From IMG/VR virus record IMGVR_UViG_3300046000_007924, positions 1-42,818 of that record: a stretch of 42,818 nt of DNA; one strand, 5' to 3'. Origin of the DNA: a virus. The notes below the pieces were generated by a model. The model ran no database searches. It was not told where the DNA came from and worked only from the letters and a program-made list of their open reading frames with translations. Each line of letters opens with the position of its first letter. Positions within the stretch are counted from its first letter, which is position 1. Position numbers and translations under genes: made by a program. Below are positions 41,362 through 42,818 of this stretch, one piece after another.

Positions 41362-41577
41362 ATGGAAGATATTATTAATAAAGCTGACGGCAAAGTTCAG
41401 GTAATTTTTGAAAAAACAGACGGAACAAATACATTTAGGGATGCATTGTGGTTTTCTGAACAAGAATATGACTTACTGACACCACAACAAATTTCTGACA
41501 TGCAACAAGAAAGATACAACAACTGGTATGCAATTATCAGTGCAATGCCTACTGAAGAAACACCAGTTCAGGAATAA
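41362..41577 (+). CDS. Small protein in the fibre region, possible assembly factor
   Basis: A 71-aa acidic soluble protein (FRDALWFSEQEYDLLTPQQI, MQQERYNNWYAIISA) with a short beta start and two helices, ending in a flexible TEETPVQE tail. GGAGAAG precedes the ATG by about 6 nt. Such small acidic proteins between fibre genes are often fibre assembly chaperones or adaptors, but nothing here proves it. Followed after 3 nt by the partial beta-repeat gene. Confidence 0.65.
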   Translation: MEDIINKADGKVQVIFEKTDGTNTFRDALWFSEQEYDLLTPQQISDMQQERYNNWYAIISAMPTEETPVQE

Positions 41578-41580
41578 TAA

Positions 41581-42818
41581 ATGGCAGATAGATACTGGGT
41601 AGGTGGTACTGGAACATGGACCACTACTACAACTAATTGGTCCGCAACGTCAGGTGGCGCTTCTGGTGCATCAGCACCGACAGCTACTGATTCTGTTTTC
41701 TTTGACCAAGCAGCAACATATACTGTCACAATGACAGGAGCCCTGGCTTGTCTTGATATTACTGTTTCTGCTGGTACGGTTACGTTTGCAACTGGTACTA
41801 CGCCTTCACTTACTGTATCTGGTTCCATGACACTAATTGCGGGAACAATTTGGAATAGCAATGGTGGTATAACATTTAACTCCTTATCCAGTAGAACAAT
41901 AACAACCAATGGAGTAGTAATAAACGGAGCAATTACGTTCAATCGCGTTGGTGGTGGGTGGAGCTTGGGTAGTGCATTGACGTTAGGAGCAACCCTTACC
42001 ACAACACTAACTGCTGGTACACTAACACTCAACGGGTTTGATTTAACAACTGGTATATTCTCTAGTAGTGGAACAAGTGCTCGCTCAATTGCGTTTGGTA
42101 CAAACAATATCATATTAGCAACCACTACTGCAGCACAAATAAATTTGGCTATGGCAGTTACTACTGGTTTTAGCTTTACTGGTACGGGTGGGTTCACAGC
42201 GGCCGCAAATATAACAAGAACTTTTCAATTTGCATCAACAACTGCGGGTGGTTTTGAACCAAACTTAGCATTTACTGGATCCGGTACAGCAGTACAAACT
42301 CTTACTACTAATAGTTACTTTGCAACGTTGGATTTTGGTACCACTGCGTTTGCACTTCCAACAACTAGCTTGAATTTGAACAGCTTGGTGTTATCTAGTG
42401 GCGGCACATTTACCGGTTTGTCGGTAAATATGTTTAGAACTGGTACTGTTACAGGAAATAGCAAAACAATTAATACATTTAGTATAACTTCCAGCAATGT
42501 TTCTGTTAGTGGTACTATAAATTGCGGACTGCTGTTAATTCAATCTGGTGGTGTCTTTGACTTTACAAGCGGTACTATTAATCCAACAACCGTTACTGTG
42601 ATTGGTACTGGTCAATTTACGTATGGTGGTACTGCCGTATTGGGTGCAGTATCAAGTTTTGATATAAATACACAAACAGCAGTCGTAACATTCAACAAAG
42701 CATATTCTCTAACTAGTACTGGTACATTTTTTCTTACATCAGGCACGTTAACACTTGGTGCTGATTTAACAACTGGTATATTCAGCTCTTCTGGTGGGCT
42801 TGGCCGAACAATTAACCC
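41581..42818 (+). CDS. Beta-repeat structural protein, 3' end cut by window edge
   Basis: The frame is open from ATG 41581 to the end of the window (412 codons, no stop). It begins MADRYWVGGTGTWTTTTTNW and has PTATDSVFFDQAATYTVTMT, a start common to adhesin-like beta-helix proteins. The rest is Thr/Ser/Gly-rich strands (GTLTLNGFDLTTGIFSSSG). The block DLTTGIFSSSG recurs 720 bp (240 codons) later, suggesting a long-period repeat. It is probably another fibre or surface-binding tail protein of the same cassette; its true length and C terminus are unseen. Confidence 0.78.
   Translation, partial: MADRYWVGGTGTWTTTTTNWSATSGGASGASAPTATDSVFFDQAATYTVTMTGALACLDITVSAGTVTFATGTTPSLTVSGSMTLIAGTIWNSNGGITFNSLSSRTITTNGVVINGAITFNRVGGGWSLGSALTLGATLTTTLTAGTLTLNGFDLTTGIFSSSGTSARSIAFGTNNIILATTTAAQINLAMAVTTGFSFTGTGGFTAAANITRTFQFASTTAGGFEPNLAFTGSGTAVQTLTTNSYFATLDFGTTAFALPTTSLNLNSLVLSSGGTFTGLSVNMFRTGTVTGNSKTINTFSITSSNVSVSGTINCGLLLIQSGGVFDFTSGTINPTTVTVIGTGQFTYGGTAVLGAVSSFDINTQTAVVTFNKAYSLTSTGTFFLTSGTLTLGADLTTGIFSSSGGLGRTIN

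Overview
The window is a 42.8-kb piece of an AT-rich, T4-like contractile-tailed phage (myovirus) genome. The evidence is a nearly complete T4-type baseplate gene set (homologues of gp48, 53, 27, 5, 25, 6, 7 and 8), the T4 33-59-32 replication and late-transcription cluster, a gp4-type head-completion nuclease, and elements resembling the T4 late promoter TATAAATA. The host is probably a low-GC Gram-negative bacterium. The circularly permuted tmRNA found here is an arrangement known from Alphaproteobacteria, some Betaproteobacteria and some cyanobacteria, and the phage also encodes a small outer-membrane-type protein.

Layout. (1) 1-750: two unrecognised small proteins, the first cut by the window edge. 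(2) 760-2290: an accessory island with a consensus sigma-70 promoter, a compact cloverleaf-like RNA, an HNH endonuclease gene, a circularly permuted two-piece tmRNA (ssrA) with tag codons ANDSAYRLAA, a secreted beta-barrel-like protein and a terminator. (3) 2300-5380: SleB-type cell-wall hydrolase, small membrane protein, late-transcription coactivator (gp33), helicase loader (gp59), 5'-nucleotidase and ssDNA-binding protein (gp32), closed by a strong terminator. (4) 5382-11508, minus strand: gp4, a gp2-like protein, a tail-tube-fold protein, gp26 with a -1 frameshifted extension, and two related long tail proteins, one carrying a lytic transglycosylase domain. (5) 11541-31883, plus strand: tube cap, baseplate hub and wedge proteins, then very large baseplate/tail structural proteins. 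(6) 31885-42818: a tail-fibre region full of repeats, with an S74 autoprotease-tipped fibre, several fibres sharing N-terminal or C-terminal modules, small accessory proteins, and a beta-repeat protein running off the end.

How the parts work together. Regions 4-6 build the tail: tube and cap, hub and spike, wedges, then fibres. The gp5-like spike has no lysozyme domain, so the transglycosylase on the minus strand probably supplies the peptidoglycan-cutting activity. gp33, with other late factors not in this window, would drive the late promoter-like elements. The strongest candidates for undescribed biology are the permuted phage tmRNA with an HNH gene running into its acceptor half, the structured RNA at the head of the same transcription unit, and a complete-looking -1 frameshift signal (slippery heptamer, 5-nt spacer, 11-bp stem) that would fuse gp26 to a downstream domain in a tail-tube, chaperone, tape-measure gene order.
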